DNA from: Lachnospiraceae bacterium UBA7598
GTDB taxonomy: Bacteria > Bacillota > Clostridia > Lachnospirales > Lachnospiraceae
Assembly (NCBI GenBank): GCA_002474415.1
Contig: DLQV01000157.1
Location: 23,823-32,213, forward strand
Direction of reading: 5' to 3'
DNA length: 8,391 bases
Positions 1 to 7,366 of the stretch are shown one piece after another (positions within the stretch are counted from its first letter, which is position 1; each line of letters opens with the position of its first letter). The notes under the pieces were generated by a model. The model made no database searches, was not told where the DNA came from, and saw nothing but the letters and a program-made list of their open reading frames with translations. The position numbers were made by a program, and so were the translations under genes.

Positions 1-1
1 C

Positions 2-769
2 ATCAGAGAATTTTTAGAAGAAGACAGAAATCTTAAGATGCTAAATAGACGTAAGTCTTATGATTTGATGAAAAAGGCCAATAAAGTCATCGCCATATCT
101 AAAAGCATTTACAAAAAGTATTCCAAGTTATTGGGTGATGATAATATCATATGCATTCCTAATGGCATTGATGTTAACAAGTATTATTATTCTCGCGAAA
201 TAATGAAAGATAATACCTGTGAAATGCTTATAGTAGGCAGTGTTTCACCTGAAAAAGGACAGTTAGAGTTAATAAAGGCACTATCATCGTTAGGAGAAAA
301 TTATAAGGACTTTCATCTTAATGTAATAGGAAAATATGATAACATTGCTTATAAAAAAGAACTTGAAAATTTGATTTCAAAGAACGATCTTAATGGAAAA
401 ATAGAGTTTTTGGGAAAAAGAGATGATGCTGTTGAATTCCAGAAAAAAGCTGATGTTATTTTTGTTTGCTCAAAGGCAGAAGCATTTGGAAGAGTAACAG
501 TAGAAGCAATGTTGACTGGTGCATTAGTCATAGGAGCAGATTCTGCTGGAACAGCCGAAATATTGGATAATGGAAAATACGGAGTAATTTATAAAAGCGG
601 AAATACAGAAGATTTGAAGAAAAAAATAGAATTTGTGATGGATAATAAAAAAAGCATGATAAATCTAGCTAAGGTTGGACAGGAATATGCTTTTCAATCA
701 TATACAGCTGATTTAAATGCTGATCGCATTTTTGAAACATACCAAGATGTCGTTAAGGAGAGAAAATAA
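2..769 (+). CDS. Glycosyltransferase family 4 (GT-B), 5'-truncated by window edge
   Basis: Transfers a sugar from a nucleotide donor to a growing polysaccharide, probably at the cytoplasmic face of the membrane; donor and acceptor cannot be read. The frame is open to the left edge, so the ATG at 38 is internal: the preceding codons give IREFLEED, a stretch common just before the linker of GT4 enzymes. About 255 residues are visible. They are the end of the acceptor domain ([10 protein letters not shown], then NGID at about 54-57 of the visible part) and the whole donor-binding domain. That domain shows GSVSPEKG at about 79-86 and the GT4 E-x7-E motif EAFGRVTVE at about 160-168, with both glutamates present. 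The usual family length is 350-400 residues, so roughly a third is missing. The gene is AT-rich (35% GC in one counted line), unlike the genes from rfbA onward. It ends one base before ugd and is probably co-transcribed with it. Family assignment is firm; specificity is unknown. Confidence 0.9.
   Translation: MREFLEEDRNLKMLNRRKSYDLMKKANKVIAISKSIYKKYSKLLGDDNIICIPNGIDVNKYYYSREIMKDNTCEMLIVGSVSPEKGQLELIKALSSLGENYKDFHLNVIGKYDNIAYKKELENLISKNDLNGKIEFLGKRDDAVEFQKKADVIFVCSKAEAFGRVTVEAMLTGALVIGADSAGTAEILDNGKYGVIYKSGNTEDLKKKIEFVMDNKKSMINLAKVGQEYAFQSYTADLNADRIFETYQDVVKERK
755..760 (+). promoter_or_regulatory. Ribosome binding site that fixes the ugd start
   Basis: AAGGAG lies inside the last codons of the upstream glycosyltransferase, 10 bases before the ATG at 771. 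It selects ATG 771 ([14 protein letters not shown]) over an in-frame ATG at 717, which would add 18 residues overlapping the previous gene. Family proteins begin a few residues before the GxGxxG motif, which agrees. Confidence 0.85.
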
Positions 770-770
770 C

Positions 771-2000
771 ATGAACATCGCAGTTGCAGGAACAGGTTAT
801 GTAGGGCTCAGTCTTGCAGTATTGCTTGCACAGAATAATAAGGTATATGCAGTAGACATTATACCGGAAAAAGTTGACTTGATAAATCAAAGAAAGTCTC
901 CGATTCAGGACGAGTACATTGAAAAGTATCTGGCTGAAAAGGATTTGGATTTAACCGCTACACTTGACGGTGAAATGGCATACAAAAACGCTGATTTTGT
1001 GATTATTGCAGCACCTACCAATTATGACAGCCAGAAGAACTTCTTTGATTGCAGCGCAGTGGAAGCAGTAATTGAACTGGTATTAAAGGTAAATCCCGAT
1101 GCAATGATGATTATCAAATCAACGATTCCGGTTGGGTATACAAAGTCGGTTCGGGAGAAATACAAGACGAAGAATATTATATTCAGCCCGGAATTTCTGC
1201 GGGAATCAAAGGCACTTTATGATAATCTCTACCCTTCCAGAATCATTGTTTCCTGTGATCAGGAGTCTGAAAGCCAAGCGAAGGAATTTGCCTCTCTTTT
1301 GCAGCAGGGTGCATTGAAGGAAAATATTGATACCCTTTTCATGGGATTCACAGAAGCAGAGGCGGTAAAGCTTTTTGCGAATACTTATCTTGCTTTGAGA
1401 GTGTCCTACTTTAATGAACTGGATACCTATGCAGAGAGCAAAGGCCTGAACACACAGGAAATTATAAATGGTGTCTGCCTTGATCCGAGAATCGGAACAC
1501 ACTACAACAACCCTTCATTTGGTTACGGCGGCTACTGCCTGCCCAAGGATACCAAGCAACTGCTTGCAAACTTCCAGGATGTTCCGCAGAACATGATTTC
1601 TGCAATTGTGGAATCCAACAAAACCAGAAAGGACTTCATTGCGGACAGAGTGCTGCAAACAGCTGGTTATTATGGTTATTCTGATAACAGCGCTTATGAT
1701 AATACCAAAGAAAAACAAGTAACCATTGGTGTTTATCGTCTGACTATGAAATCGAATTCTGACAATTTCCGTCAGAGCTCCATTCAGGGCGTTATGAAGC
1801 GTGTAAAGGCAAAGGGCGCTTCTGTGATTATCTATGAGCCGACACTCAAGGACGGCGATACTTTCTTCGGCAGTCTGGTTGTCAATGATCTGGAAAAATT
1901 TAAGTCATTGTCAAACTCTATTATTGCAAATCGATATGATTCTTGCCTGGATGATGTTCAGGATAAGGTTTATACCCGTGATATTTTTAGGAGAGATTAA
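771..2000 (+). CDS. ugd: UDP-glucose 6-dehydrogenase
   Basis: Cytosolic NAD-dependent enzyme that oxidises UDP-glucose twice to UDP-glucuronate, a donor for capsule and exopolysaccharide synthesis. The 409-residue protein fits the short bacterial form (E. coli Ugd, streptococcal HasB, about 390-400). An N-terminal Rossmann NAD-binding motif, GTGYVGLS, is at residues 7-14. PEFLRES at 140-146 contains the catalytic-loop glutamate. Lys200 and Asn204 in [11 protein letters not shown] match the active-site Lys/Asn pair. The catalytic nucleophile is Cys256 in [12 protein letters not shown]. The C-terminal UDP-binding domain has [18 protein letters not shown] from about 320, with Arg323. All key residues are present. 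The gene follows the GT4 gene by one base and precedes rfbA by 11 bases, so it is part of the same operon. Its GC is intermediate (43% in the line at 781, 52% at 1501). A GDP-mannose dehydrogenase is the main alternative, but the length and the [16 protein letters not shown] context favour UDP-glucose. Confidence 0.95.
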   Translation: MNIAVAGTGYVGLSLAVLLAQNNKVYAVDIIPEKVDLINQRKSPIQDEYIEKYLAEKDLDLTATLDGEMAYKNADFVIIAAPTNYDSQKNFFDCSAVEAVIELVLKVNPDAMMIIKSTIPVGYTKSVREKYKTKNIIFSPEFLRESKALYDNLYPSRIIVSCDQESESQAKEFASLLQQGALKENIDTLFMGFTEAEAVKLFANTYLALRVSYFNELDTYAESKGLNTQEIINGVCLDPRIGTHYNNPSFGYGGYCLPKDTKQLLANFQDVPQNMISAIVESNKTRKDFIADRVLQTAGYYGYSDNSAYDNTKEKQVTIGVYRLTMKSNSDNFRQSSIQGVMKRVKAKGASVIIYEPTLKDGDTFFGSLVVNDLEKFKSLSNSIIANRYDSCLDDVQDKVYTRDIFRRD

Positions 2001-2011
2001 AAGGAGCGTTT

Positions 2012-2899
2012 ATGAAAGGTATTATTCTCGCCGGTGGTTCCGGCACAAGACTTTATCCGTTGACAATGGTAACAAGCAAACAGCTTTTGCCGGTGTATGA
2101 CAAGCCCATGGTATATTATCCGTTGTCTACCTTGATGCTGGCTGGAATCAAGGATATCCTCATTATCTCCACCCCGACAGATCTGCCGAATTTCGAGAGA
2201 CTTCTCGGAGACGGCTCTCAGTATGGCATCCACCTCAGCTACAAGGTACAGCCTTCCCCAGACGGACTGGCGCAGGCCTTCATTCTGGGAGAAGAGTTCA
2301 TTGGAGATGACGCCTGTGCAATGGTGCTCGGCGACAACATTTTCTATGGCAACGGCTTTGGCTCGATTCTTCGTGCGGCAAGAAAGAATGCGGAAGAAAA
2401 TGACAGAGCAACGGTATTTGGCTACTATGTGCCCGATCCGGAGCGTTTCGGCGTGGTTGACTTTGACGAAAACGGTCACGCACTCTCTATTGAAGAAAAG
2501 CCGGCAGAACCGAAGAGCAATTATGCCGTAACAGGTCTTTACTTCTATCCCAAGGGTGTCAGCGCAAAGGCAAATCAGGTCAAGCCTTCTGCAAGAGGCG
2601 AGCTGGAAATCACAACACTGAACGAGATGTACCTGGATGCAAAGCTTCTGGACGTACAGCTTTTGGGACGTGGTTTTGCATGGCTGGATACTGGCACCAT
2701 GGACAGTCTCCTGGAGGCATCTGATTTTGTACGCATGGTGCAGAATCGCCAGGGCATTGAAATTTCTGCTCCGGAGGAAATCGCCTTTATCAACAAATGG
2801 ATCACCAAGGAAAAGCTTTTGGAATCGGCTGCAAGATACGGAAAATCACCTTATGGTGCACATCTGAAGGCAGTCGCAGAAGGCAAAGTAAAATATTAA
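2012..2899 (+). CDS. rfbA: Glucose-1-phosphate thymidylyltransferase
   Basis: First step of the dTDP-L-rhamnose pathway: glucose 1-phosphate plus dTTP gives dTDP-glucose and pyrophosphate in the cytosol. The 295 residues match the usual RmlA length of about 290. The nucleotidyltransferase signature [11 protein letters not shown] is at residues 8-18, and Lys23 lies in TSKQLLP. The uridylyl/thymidylyl pocket GLAQAF is at 85-90. The metal-binding aspartate is D108 in VLGDNIFYG. The sugar-phosphate site [20 protein letters not shown] and the [13 protein letters not shown] stretch follow. AAGGAG at 2001-2006, directly after the ugd stop, precedes the ATG by five bases. Related enzymes are often feedback-inhibited by dTDP-rhamnose; that is family knowledge, not something visible here. 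The gene begins the GC-richer block. No truncation or missing key residue was seen. Confidence 0.96.
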   Translation: MKGIILAGGSGTRLYPLTMVTSKQLLPVYDKPMVYYPLSTLMLAGIKDILIISTPTDLPNFERLLGDGSQYGIHLSYKVQPSPDGLAQAFILGEEFIGDDACAMVLGDNIFYGNGFGSILRAARKNAEENDRATVFGYYVPDPERFGVVDFDENGHALSIEEKPAEPKSNYAVTGLYFYPKGVSAKANQVKPSARGELEITTLNEMYLDAKLLDVQLLGRGFAWLDTGTMDSLLEASDFVRMVQNRQGIEISAPEEIAFINKWITKEKLLESAARYGKSPYGAHLKAVAEGKVKY

Positions 2900-2918
2900 G
2901 AATAAGGGGTAAATCACT

Positions 2919-3938
2919 ATGACCATTATCGTAACTGGCGGCGCCGGCTTTATCGGCTCCAATTTCGTTTTTCATATGCTGAAAGCACACCCAGACTACC
3001 GCATTGTTTGTCTGGACAAGCTGACCTACGCCGGCAATCTGTCCACACTGGAACCGGTGATGGACAACCCGAACTTCCGGTTTGTCAAGCTGGACATCTG
3101 CGACCGTGAGGGCGTGTACAAGCTTTTCGAGGAGGAAAAGCCGGACATCGTTGTCAACTTTGCGGCCGAATCCCATGTAGACCGTTCTATCGAGAATCCG
3201 GAGATCTTCCTCCAGACCAACATCCTCGGCACAGCAGTTATGATGGACGCTTGCCGGAAATATGGCATCCAGCGTTATCACCAGGTTTCTACCGACGAAG
3301 TTTACGGCGATCTGCCTTTGGACAGACCGGATCTGTTCTTTACCGAAGAGACTCCCATCCACACCAGCAGCCCGTACTCCTCTTCTAAAGCAGGCGCAGA
3401 TCTGCTGGTGCTGGCTTACCACAGAACCTACGGTCTCCCGGTGACCGTTTCCAGATGCTCCAACAACTACGGCCCGTACCACTTCCCGGAAAAGCTGATT
3501 CCGCTGATGATCGCCAATGCTCTGGCAGACAAGCCGCTGCCGGTTTACGGCAAGGGCGAAAATGTGCGTGACTGGCTGTATGTGGAGGATCACTGCAAGG
3601 CAATCGACCTCATCATCCACAACGGCAAGGTCGGCGAAGTCTACAACGTAGGCGGTCACAATGAGATGAAGAACATCGACATTGTCAAGCTGATCTGCAA
3701 GGAACTGGGCAAACCGGAGAGTTTGATTACCTATGTTACCGACCGTAAGGGTCACGATATGCGCTATGCCATCGACCCGACCAAGATCCACAACGAACTG
3801 GGCTGGCTGCCGGAAACAAAGTTTGCAGACGGCATCAAAAAGACCATTCAGTGGTACCTGGACAACCAGAAGTGGTGGAAGGATATCATTTCCGGCGAGT
3901 ATCAGGACTACTATGAAAAAATGTACAGCAATCGGTGA
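2919..3938 (+). CDS. rfbB: dTDP-glucose 4,6-dehydratase
   Basis: Converts dTDP-glucose to dTDP-4-keto-6-deoxyglucose using tightly bound NAD, the second rhamnose step and a common branch point to other deoxy and amino sugars. It is an extended short-chain dehydrogenase of 339 residues, normal for RmlB. The cofactor motif TGGAGFIGSNF is at residues 6-16. The catalytic triplet Thr125-Asp126-Glu127 in VSTDEVYGD, where Asp and Glu perform the dehydration, separates it from ordinary epimerases. The Tyr153-x3-Lys157 pair is in PYSSSKAGADLL. SRCSNNYGPYHFPEKLIPL and YGKGENVRDWLYVEDHC are typical RmlB substrate-site stretches. AAGGGG at 2904-2909 is the ribosome binding site, 9 bases before the ATG. 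The gene sits 19 bases after rfbA and 9 before rfbD. GC is high (55% in the line at 3541). If the gene at the right edge is FdtA-like, this product feeds two pathways. Confidence 0.97.
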   Translation: MTIIVTGGAGFIGSNFVFHMLKAHPDYRIVCLDKLTYAGNLSTLEPVMDNPNFRFVKLDICDREGVYKLFEEEKPDIVVNFAAESHVDRSIENPEIFLQTNILGTAVMMDACRKYGIQRYHQVSTDEVYGDLPLDRPDLFFTEETPIHTSSPYSSSKAGADLLVLAYHRTYGLPVTVSRCSNNYGPYHFPEKLIPLMIANALADKPLPVYGKGENVRDWLYVEDHCKAIDLIIHNGKVGEVYNVGGHNEMKNIDIVKLICKELGKPESLITYVTDRKGHDMRYAIDPTKIHNELGWLPETKFADGIKKTIQWYLDNQKWWKDIISGEYQDYYEKMYSNR

Positions 3939-3947
3939 GGGATACAG

Positions 3948-4838
3948 ATGAAAGTATTTGTAACAGGTGTCGGCGGACAGCTCGGTTTTGACGCGGTCAA
4001 CGAACTGAAAAAGCGTGGCTATGAGGCGATCGGCAGCGATATTCTGGATGAAGTCGCTGCGGACTGCGCCTATGTCAAGCTGGATATCACCAACGCAGAC
4101 GCCGTTGAAACAGCGATCACAGAAGTGAACCCGGATGTTGTCATCCACTGCGCCGCATGGACCGCAGTAGATGCTGCCGAGGACGAGGAAAATATTCCCA
4201 AGGTGCGTGCCATCAACGTGGACGGAACCCAGAATATTGCAAATGTCTGCAAAAAGCTGGACTGCAAGATGATCTACATTTCCACGGACTATGTTTTCGA
4301 TGGACAAGGCACAGCGCCGTGGCAGCCGGACTGCAAGGACTACGCACCGCAGAATGTCTACGGACAGACAAAGCTGGACGGCGAGCTTGCGGTAAGCAGT
4401 ACGCTGGACAAGTATTTCATTGTCCGCATTGCCTGGGTATTCGGCAAAAACGGCAAGAACTTTATCAAAACCATGCTGAACGTGGGCAAAAAGTACGACA
4501 CCGTACGGGTGGTCAGTGACCAGATCGGCACACCGACGTATACCTACGACCTGGCACGGCTGCTGGTGGATATGGCGGAAACTGAGAAGTACGGCTATTA
4601 CCACGCCACCAACGAAGGCGGCTATATCAGCTGGTATGACTTCACCTGTGAGATTTTCCGGCAGGCTGGATATTCCACAAAGGTGGTGCCTGTCACAACA
4701 GCAGAATATGGTCTTTCCAAGGCAGCAAGACCCTTTAACAGCAGACTGGACAAGACGAAACTGGTTGAAAACGGTTTCACCCCCCTGCCGGATTGGAAAA
4801 ATGCGCTGGAAAGATATCTGAAGGAGATTGCAGAATAA
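3948..4838 (+). CDS. rfbD: dTDP-4-dehydrorhamnose reductase
   Basis: Last step of the pathway: NAD(P)H-dependent reduction of dTDP-4-dehydro-L-rhamnose to dTDP-L-rhamnose in the cytosol. The 296-residue protein is of normal RmlD length. It shows the N-terminal dinucleotide motif GVGGQLGFD (residues 7-15), ISTDYVFDG around 111-119 with Thr113, and the catalytic Tyr138-x3-Lys142 in VYGQTKLDGE. RIAWVFGKNGKNF and the later GTPTYTYDLA are also characteristic. The ribosome binding site GAGGGA (3937-3942) overlaps the rfbB stop codon, so translation is probably coupled. The stop codon overlaps the rfbC start as TAATG (4836-4840). The order A-B-D-C differs from the A-C-B-D or B-D-A-C orders known elsewhere; order varies between lineages and has no clear functional meaning. 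Confidence 0.95.
   Translation: MKVFVTGVGGQLGFDAVNELKKRGYEAIGSDILDEVAADCAYVKLDITNADAVETAITEVNPDVVIHCAAWTAVDAAEDEENIPKVRAINVDGTQNIANVCKKLDCKMIYISTDYVFDGQGTAPWQPDCKDYAPQNVYGQTKLDGELAVSSTLDKYFIVRIAWVFGKNGKNFIKTMLNVGKKYDTVRVVSDQIGTPTYTYDLARLLVDMAETEKYGYYHATNEGGYISWYDFTCEIFRQAGYSTKVVPVTTAEYGLSKAARPFNSRLDKTKLVENGFTPLPDWKNALERYLKEIAE
4821..4826 (+). promoter_or_regulatory. Ribosome binding site that fixes the rfbC start
   Basis: AAGGAG inside the last codons of rfbD lies 11 bases before the ATG at 4838. It favours that start over an in-frame ATG at 4793, which would add 15 residues unlike the family. The chosen ATG shares one base with the rfbD stop (TAATG), suggesting translational coupling. Confidence 0.75.
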
Positions 4839-5452
4839 TGGGACAGATTACAGTAGAAAAGAACGTAGGCGGTATTGAGGGGCTTTGCGTCATCACCCCT
4901 ACCGTTCACGGCGATAATCGTGGCTACTTCATGGAGACTTACTCCCAGAGAGACATGGAAGAGGCAGGCATCCATATTAACTTTGTACAGGACAATCAGT
5001 CCTGCTCTACCAAGGGCGTTCTGAGAGGGCTGCACTTCCAGAAGCAGTTCCCGCAGACAAAGCTTGTCAGAGCCATTCGGGGCAGCGTTTTTGATGTTGC
5101 CGTTGACCTGCGAAAGGATTCCAAAACATACGGCAAGTGGTACGGTGTGGAGCTGACAGAGGAAAACAAGAAACAGTTCCTGATCCCCAAGGGCTTTGCA
5201 CACGGCTTTCTGGTGCTTTCGGATGTGGCAGAGTTCTGCTATAAGTGTGACGACTTCTGGCATCCCAATGATGAAGGCGGTCTGGCATGGAATGACCCGG
5301 AGATCGGGATCGTCTGGCCGGAACTGACCGGCGAGTATCACGGTTCGGCATCGGCTGAGGGCTATGCACTGAAGGATGGAACGAAGCTGAATCTGAGTGA
5401 GAAGGATCAGAAGTGGAACACAATATGCGCAATTAACGAGGATAAAGTATGA
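4838..5452 (+). CDS. rfbC: dTDP-4-dehydrorhamnose 3,5-epimerase
   Basis: Epimerises dTDP-4-keto-6-deoxyglucose at C3 and C5 to dTDP-4-keto-L-rhamnose, the substrate of RfbD. It is a cupin-fold cytosolic dimer in known members. The 204 residues include HGDNRGYF (24-31), the catalytic histidine His66 in VLRGLHFQK, and DVAVDLRKDS (86-95). IPKGFAHGF carries His122, and the probable catalytic Tyr135 is in FCYKCDDFW. WNDPEIGIVWP is at 151-161. LSEKDQKW follows, where Asp190 probably corresponds to the aspartate paired with the histidine. Between WNDP and LSEKD there is an extra stretch of about 20 residues (GEYHGSASAEGYALKDG), giving the longer form I associate with Clostridia. The last 11 residues (NTICAINEDKV) do not look like the usual rfbC ending and coincide with the base-composition step. 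The stop overlaps the next start as ATGA. All catalytic positions appear intact. Confidence 0.95.
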   Translation: MGQITVEKNVGGIEGLCVITPTVHGDNRGYFMETYSQRDMEEAGIHINFVQDNQSCSTKGVLRGLHFQKQFPQTKLVRAIRGSVFDVAVDLRKDSKTYGKWYGVELTEENKKQFLIPKGFAHGFLVLSDVAEFCYKCDDFWHPNDEGGLAWNDPEIGIVWPELTGEYHGSASAEGYALKDGTKLNLSEKDQKWNTICAINEDKV

Positions 5453-6312
5453 CAAATATTGGTGTGGTTATTTTAAATTATCTCGCATATAAAACTACGA
5501 TAGATACTGTAAAGTCATTTTTAGCACAAAATGTAGAAGGATACCGAGTTGAAATAGTAATAGTTGATAATTGTTCACCTAATGAGTCATATGATAAATT
5601 ATGTAAAGTATTTAAAGATGTTCCTAATGTAACTACTTTCAAAACAGACTCAAACCTTGGATTCGCAAAGGGGAATAATTACGGATATAAAAAACTTTTA
5701 GATATTTTAACACCGGATTTCGTAATTATTTCAAATGATGATATATTGTTGCCACAGGAAGGTTTGTATAAATGGATCAGCGAATCCTATAACAAATATG
5801 AGTTTGCTGTTTTAGGCCCAGATATATACTCAATTAACGGGAATTTTCATCAAAGCCCAATAGACAATTATACAAGATCTTTAATGAAATGCAGGTATCG
5901 GTATTTGAAAAATACAATTTTAATCTTAAAATTGGAATTGATGAAAAGACTAAATTTACAGCAACAATATGAAACTCCTAAATGGGAAAATTTTAATTAC
6001 GATAAACCTGCTTCCGAATACACATTACATGGTTCATTTCAAGTCTTTTCCCATAAATACTTTGAATGCTATGATGACCCCTATGACAACCACACATTTT
6101 TATATATGGAAGAAGATATTTTAAAATTAAGGTGTGATCAATTGGGCTTGAAAATGATATATGATAATTCTTATTTAATACAACATCTGCAAGCGGTTTC
6201 AACAAATATGGTGCATATTGATAATGCTGATAAACTGTTGTTTAGGAAGAAGAATCTAAATAGATCTTTACTGGAATACATGATGATATTGAAAGATAGG
6301 AAGAAAAAATGA
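5449..6312 (+). CDS. Glycosyltransferase family 2, COG1216/rhamnosyltransferase-like
   Basis: Inverting GT-A glycosyltransferase of 287 residues that probably adds one sugar to the lipid-linked repeat unit. The N-terminal fold shows IGVVILNY (4-11) and the nucleotide-binding aspartate Asp40 in IVDNCS. NLGFAKGNNYG (69-79) is a stretch typical of the COG1216 group, which contains many rhamnosyltransferases such as WbbL. The metal-binding DxD position is NDD at 96-98, and the probable catalytic-base region is MEED at 220-223. No membrane segment or signal peptide is evident. A rhamnose donor is plausible because the gene directly follows rfbC, but this is inference from position and subfamily. 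The start overlaps the rfbC stop (ATGA), with GAGGA at 5438-5442 as ribosome binding site. GC drops to 28% in the line at 5461 against 55% at 5341, so the gene has a different history from the rhamnose module. Confidence 0.9.
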   Translation: MTNIGVVILNYLAYKTTIDTVKSFLAQNVEGYRVEIVIVDNCSPNESYDKLCKVFKDVPNVTTFKTDSNLGFAKGNNYGYKKLLDILTPDFVIISNDDILLPQEGLYKWISESYNKYEFAVLGPDIYSINGNFHQSPIDNYTRSLMKCRYRYLKNTILILKLELMKRLNLQQQYETPKWENFNYDKPASEYTLHGSFQVFSHKYFECYDDPYDNHTFLYMEEDILKLRCDQLGLKMIYDNSYLIQHLQAVSTNMVHIDNADKLLFRKKNLNRSLLEYMMILKDRKKK

Positions 6313-7265
6313 GTGAATTTCCATTAGTAAGTGTTGTCACACTAACGTATAACAAATTTGACAATATATATAGGACAATTGATTCAGTTTTAAATCAAAC
6401 TTATCCTAAAATAGAATTAATAATTCATGATGACTGTTCAAAGCAATTTCCATATGAGGAAATTTTCACTTACATAAAGAAAAACAAAAAAAACAATCTG
6501 ATTAATTTTCTTGTACACTCTAATGATAGAAATGTTGGCACCGTAAAAAACATAAACATGGCTTATAAAAAAACTAACGGTACATATATTTTTAATCTTG
6601 CTGGAGATGACATATTCTATAAGAACACTGTAATTGACGATATAGTTAAAGTATTTAATAAAGAAAATTGTGGAATGTTAGTCACATCTAGACTAGGCTG
6701 CGATGAAAACTTGGCACCCTTGCGGTTATACCCATATAAATCTGCAAGAAAAAGCATTGCAAAACTAAATACCAACAAAAAGCAATATCTTGCGTTGTTG
6801 ACTTATGAATTCTATCAAATGGCTTCAGGCTCTGCCACATATTTTAAAAAGAGTTTGCTGGAAGAAATAGGGTATTTTGATGAAAATTATATCCTATGGG
6901 AAGATTATCCAATATATCTAAAGTACACTTGGAAAAAACAAATCTTTTTTGCATATGATATAATATCGATATACTATGTGCACGGCGGCGTCTCAAATTC
7001 AAAAAAGGTTAATCCATTAATGGAACAAGATCATGAAACAATGAAAAAGCTTGAATGGAAAAGGCATTATAGCGAATTGAATAAAAAGGAACAAAATATA
7101 GTTGATTATATGATAAAAAAAAGAAATGCAGCAAATTTACTTCAAAGAATTGGGGTTTTACTGAAATATCCGATTGTCGACTTTTCGCACATTTTCTATA
7201 AGGCTAAAATGGAATATTTTAAAAAAGTTGATGAGCACCATCATTTTCAATATGTGCAGAAATAA
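6309..7265 (+). CDS. Glycosyltransferase family 2
   Basis: A GT-A fold transferase of 318 residues of the classical COG0463 type. VSVVTLTYNKFDNI (7-20) is the first strand and loop. SVLNQTYPKIELIIHDDCS (26-44) carries the nucleotide-binding Asp41/Asp42. LAGDD ends in the metal-binding Asp100-Asp101. WEDYP at 197-201 holds the likely catalytic Glu198/Asp199. SGSATYFKKSLLEEIGYFDENY before it is the usual acceptor-side segment. The C-terminal third, from about 240, is lysine-rich and has no recognised motif. Donor and acceptor are unknown. The start overlaps the previous stop (ATGA), with AGGAAG at 6298-6303 five bases upstream, so translation is coupled to the preceding transferase. Very AT-rich (27% GC in the line at 6601), and it contains a run of eight A at 6486-6493. 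The ending TAA overlaps an ATG at 7265, but the next gene probably starts 102 bases later. Confidence 0.9.
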   Translation: MSEFPLVSVVTLTYNKFDNIYRTIDSVLNQTYPKIELIIHDDCSKQFPYEEIFTYIKKNKKNNLINFLVHSNDRNVGTVKNINMAYKKTNGTYIFNLAGDDIFYKNTVIDDIVKVFNKENCGMLVTSRLGCDENLAPLRLYPYKSARKSIAKLNTNKKQYLALLTYEFYQMASGSATYFKKSLLEEIGYFDENYILWEDYPIYLKYTWKKQIFFAYDIISIYYVHGGVSNSKKVNPLMEQDHETMKKLEWKRHYSELNKKEQNIVDYMIKKRNAANLLQRIGVLLKYPIVDFSHIFYKAKMEYFKKVDEHHHFQYVQK

Positions 7266-7303
7266 TGGTATTTATAAAATGCTTTGCATATAATCAAATA
7301 AGT

Positions 7304-7333
7304 TTGACTTTATTTCGGCTTGCATTATATAAT
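7304..7333 (+). promoter_or_regulatory. Putative internal sigma-70/sigma-A promoter before the third GT2 gene
   Basis: TTGACT (7304-7309) matches the -35 consensus at five of six positions. TATAAT (7328-7333) is a perfect -10, with an 18-base spacer. Transcription would begin near 7340 and leave a leader of roughly 25 bases before the ATG at 7367. It lies in the only intergenic gap of the window longer than 20 bases. Because the surroundings are about 70% A+T, chance matches are not rare: another TATAAT occurs at 7289-7294 without a good -35. The 18-base spacer is one longer than optimal. The call is sequence-only. Confidence 0.5.
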
Positions 7334-7350
7334 AATATAAACATATTATT
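7331..7350. repeat. Perfect 8-bp AT inverted repeat between -10 and ribosome binding site
   Basis: AATAATAT at 7331-7338 and its exact reverse complement ATATTATT at 7343-7350 flank the loop AAAC. The left arm overlaps the last three bases of the putative -10 box, and the right arm ends directly before GGAAAGG. It could be an operator-like palindrome or a weak leader hairpin; all eight pairs would be A-U, so the RNA stem would be marginal. There is no T-run after it, so it is not an intrinsic terminator. Low sequence complexity makes chance a serious alternative. Confidence 0.4.
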
Positions 7351-7352
7351 GG

Positions 7353-7358
7353 AAAGGA
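7353..7358 (+). promoter_or_regulatory. Ribosome binding site that decides the start of the third GT2 gene
   Basis: AAAGGA lies 8 bases before ATG 7367. Two other in-frame ATGs at 7358 and 7361 are too close to it to be used well. The ATG at 7265, which overlaps the previous stop as TAATG, has no recognisable ribosome binding site. ATG 7367 gives MELPLVSIIIVSYNE, where the GT2 fold normally begins. Confidence 0.7.
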
Positions 7359-7366
7359 TGATGGAA

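Noticed and set aside
717..770. 18-residue N-terminal extension of ugd from ATG 717
   Set aside because: It overlaps the upstream gene, lacks a ribosome binding site, and is not found before the GxGxxG motif in the family; AAGGAG at 755-760 serves ATG 771.
2802..4604. 600-codon open frame on the minus strand opposite rfbB and rfbD
   Set aside because: It lies fully antisense to two intact, well-conserved genes in the GC-richer block, where codon bias on the sense strand removes stops from one antisense frame. Its translation shows no recognised motif, and it crosses a real gene boundary without any change in character.
4622..5455. 277-codon open frame on the minus strand opposite rfbD/rfbC
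   Set aside because: Shadow of rfbC and the end of rfbD; no family features, and it stays within the GC-rich block that explains it.
5430..5460. Insertion sequence or attachment site at the composition boundary
   Set aside because: No terminal inverted repeats, target duplication, tRNA or transposase remnant is visible; the genes overlap directly, so homologous recombination fits better than transposition.
6486..6493. Run of eight A inside the second GT2 gene as a phase-variation site (also seven A at 7880-7886)
   Set aside because: Lysine/asparagine-rich coding sequence at about 27% GC gives such runs often; both frames are intact and nothing else suggests switching.
7281..7333. Imperfect direct repeat GCTTTGCATATAAT / GCTTGCATTATATAAT in the 101-base gap
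   Set aside because: The copies differ by insertions and are mostly A/T; two loose copies are not enough to claim regulatory repeats, though the second contains the -10 box reported above.
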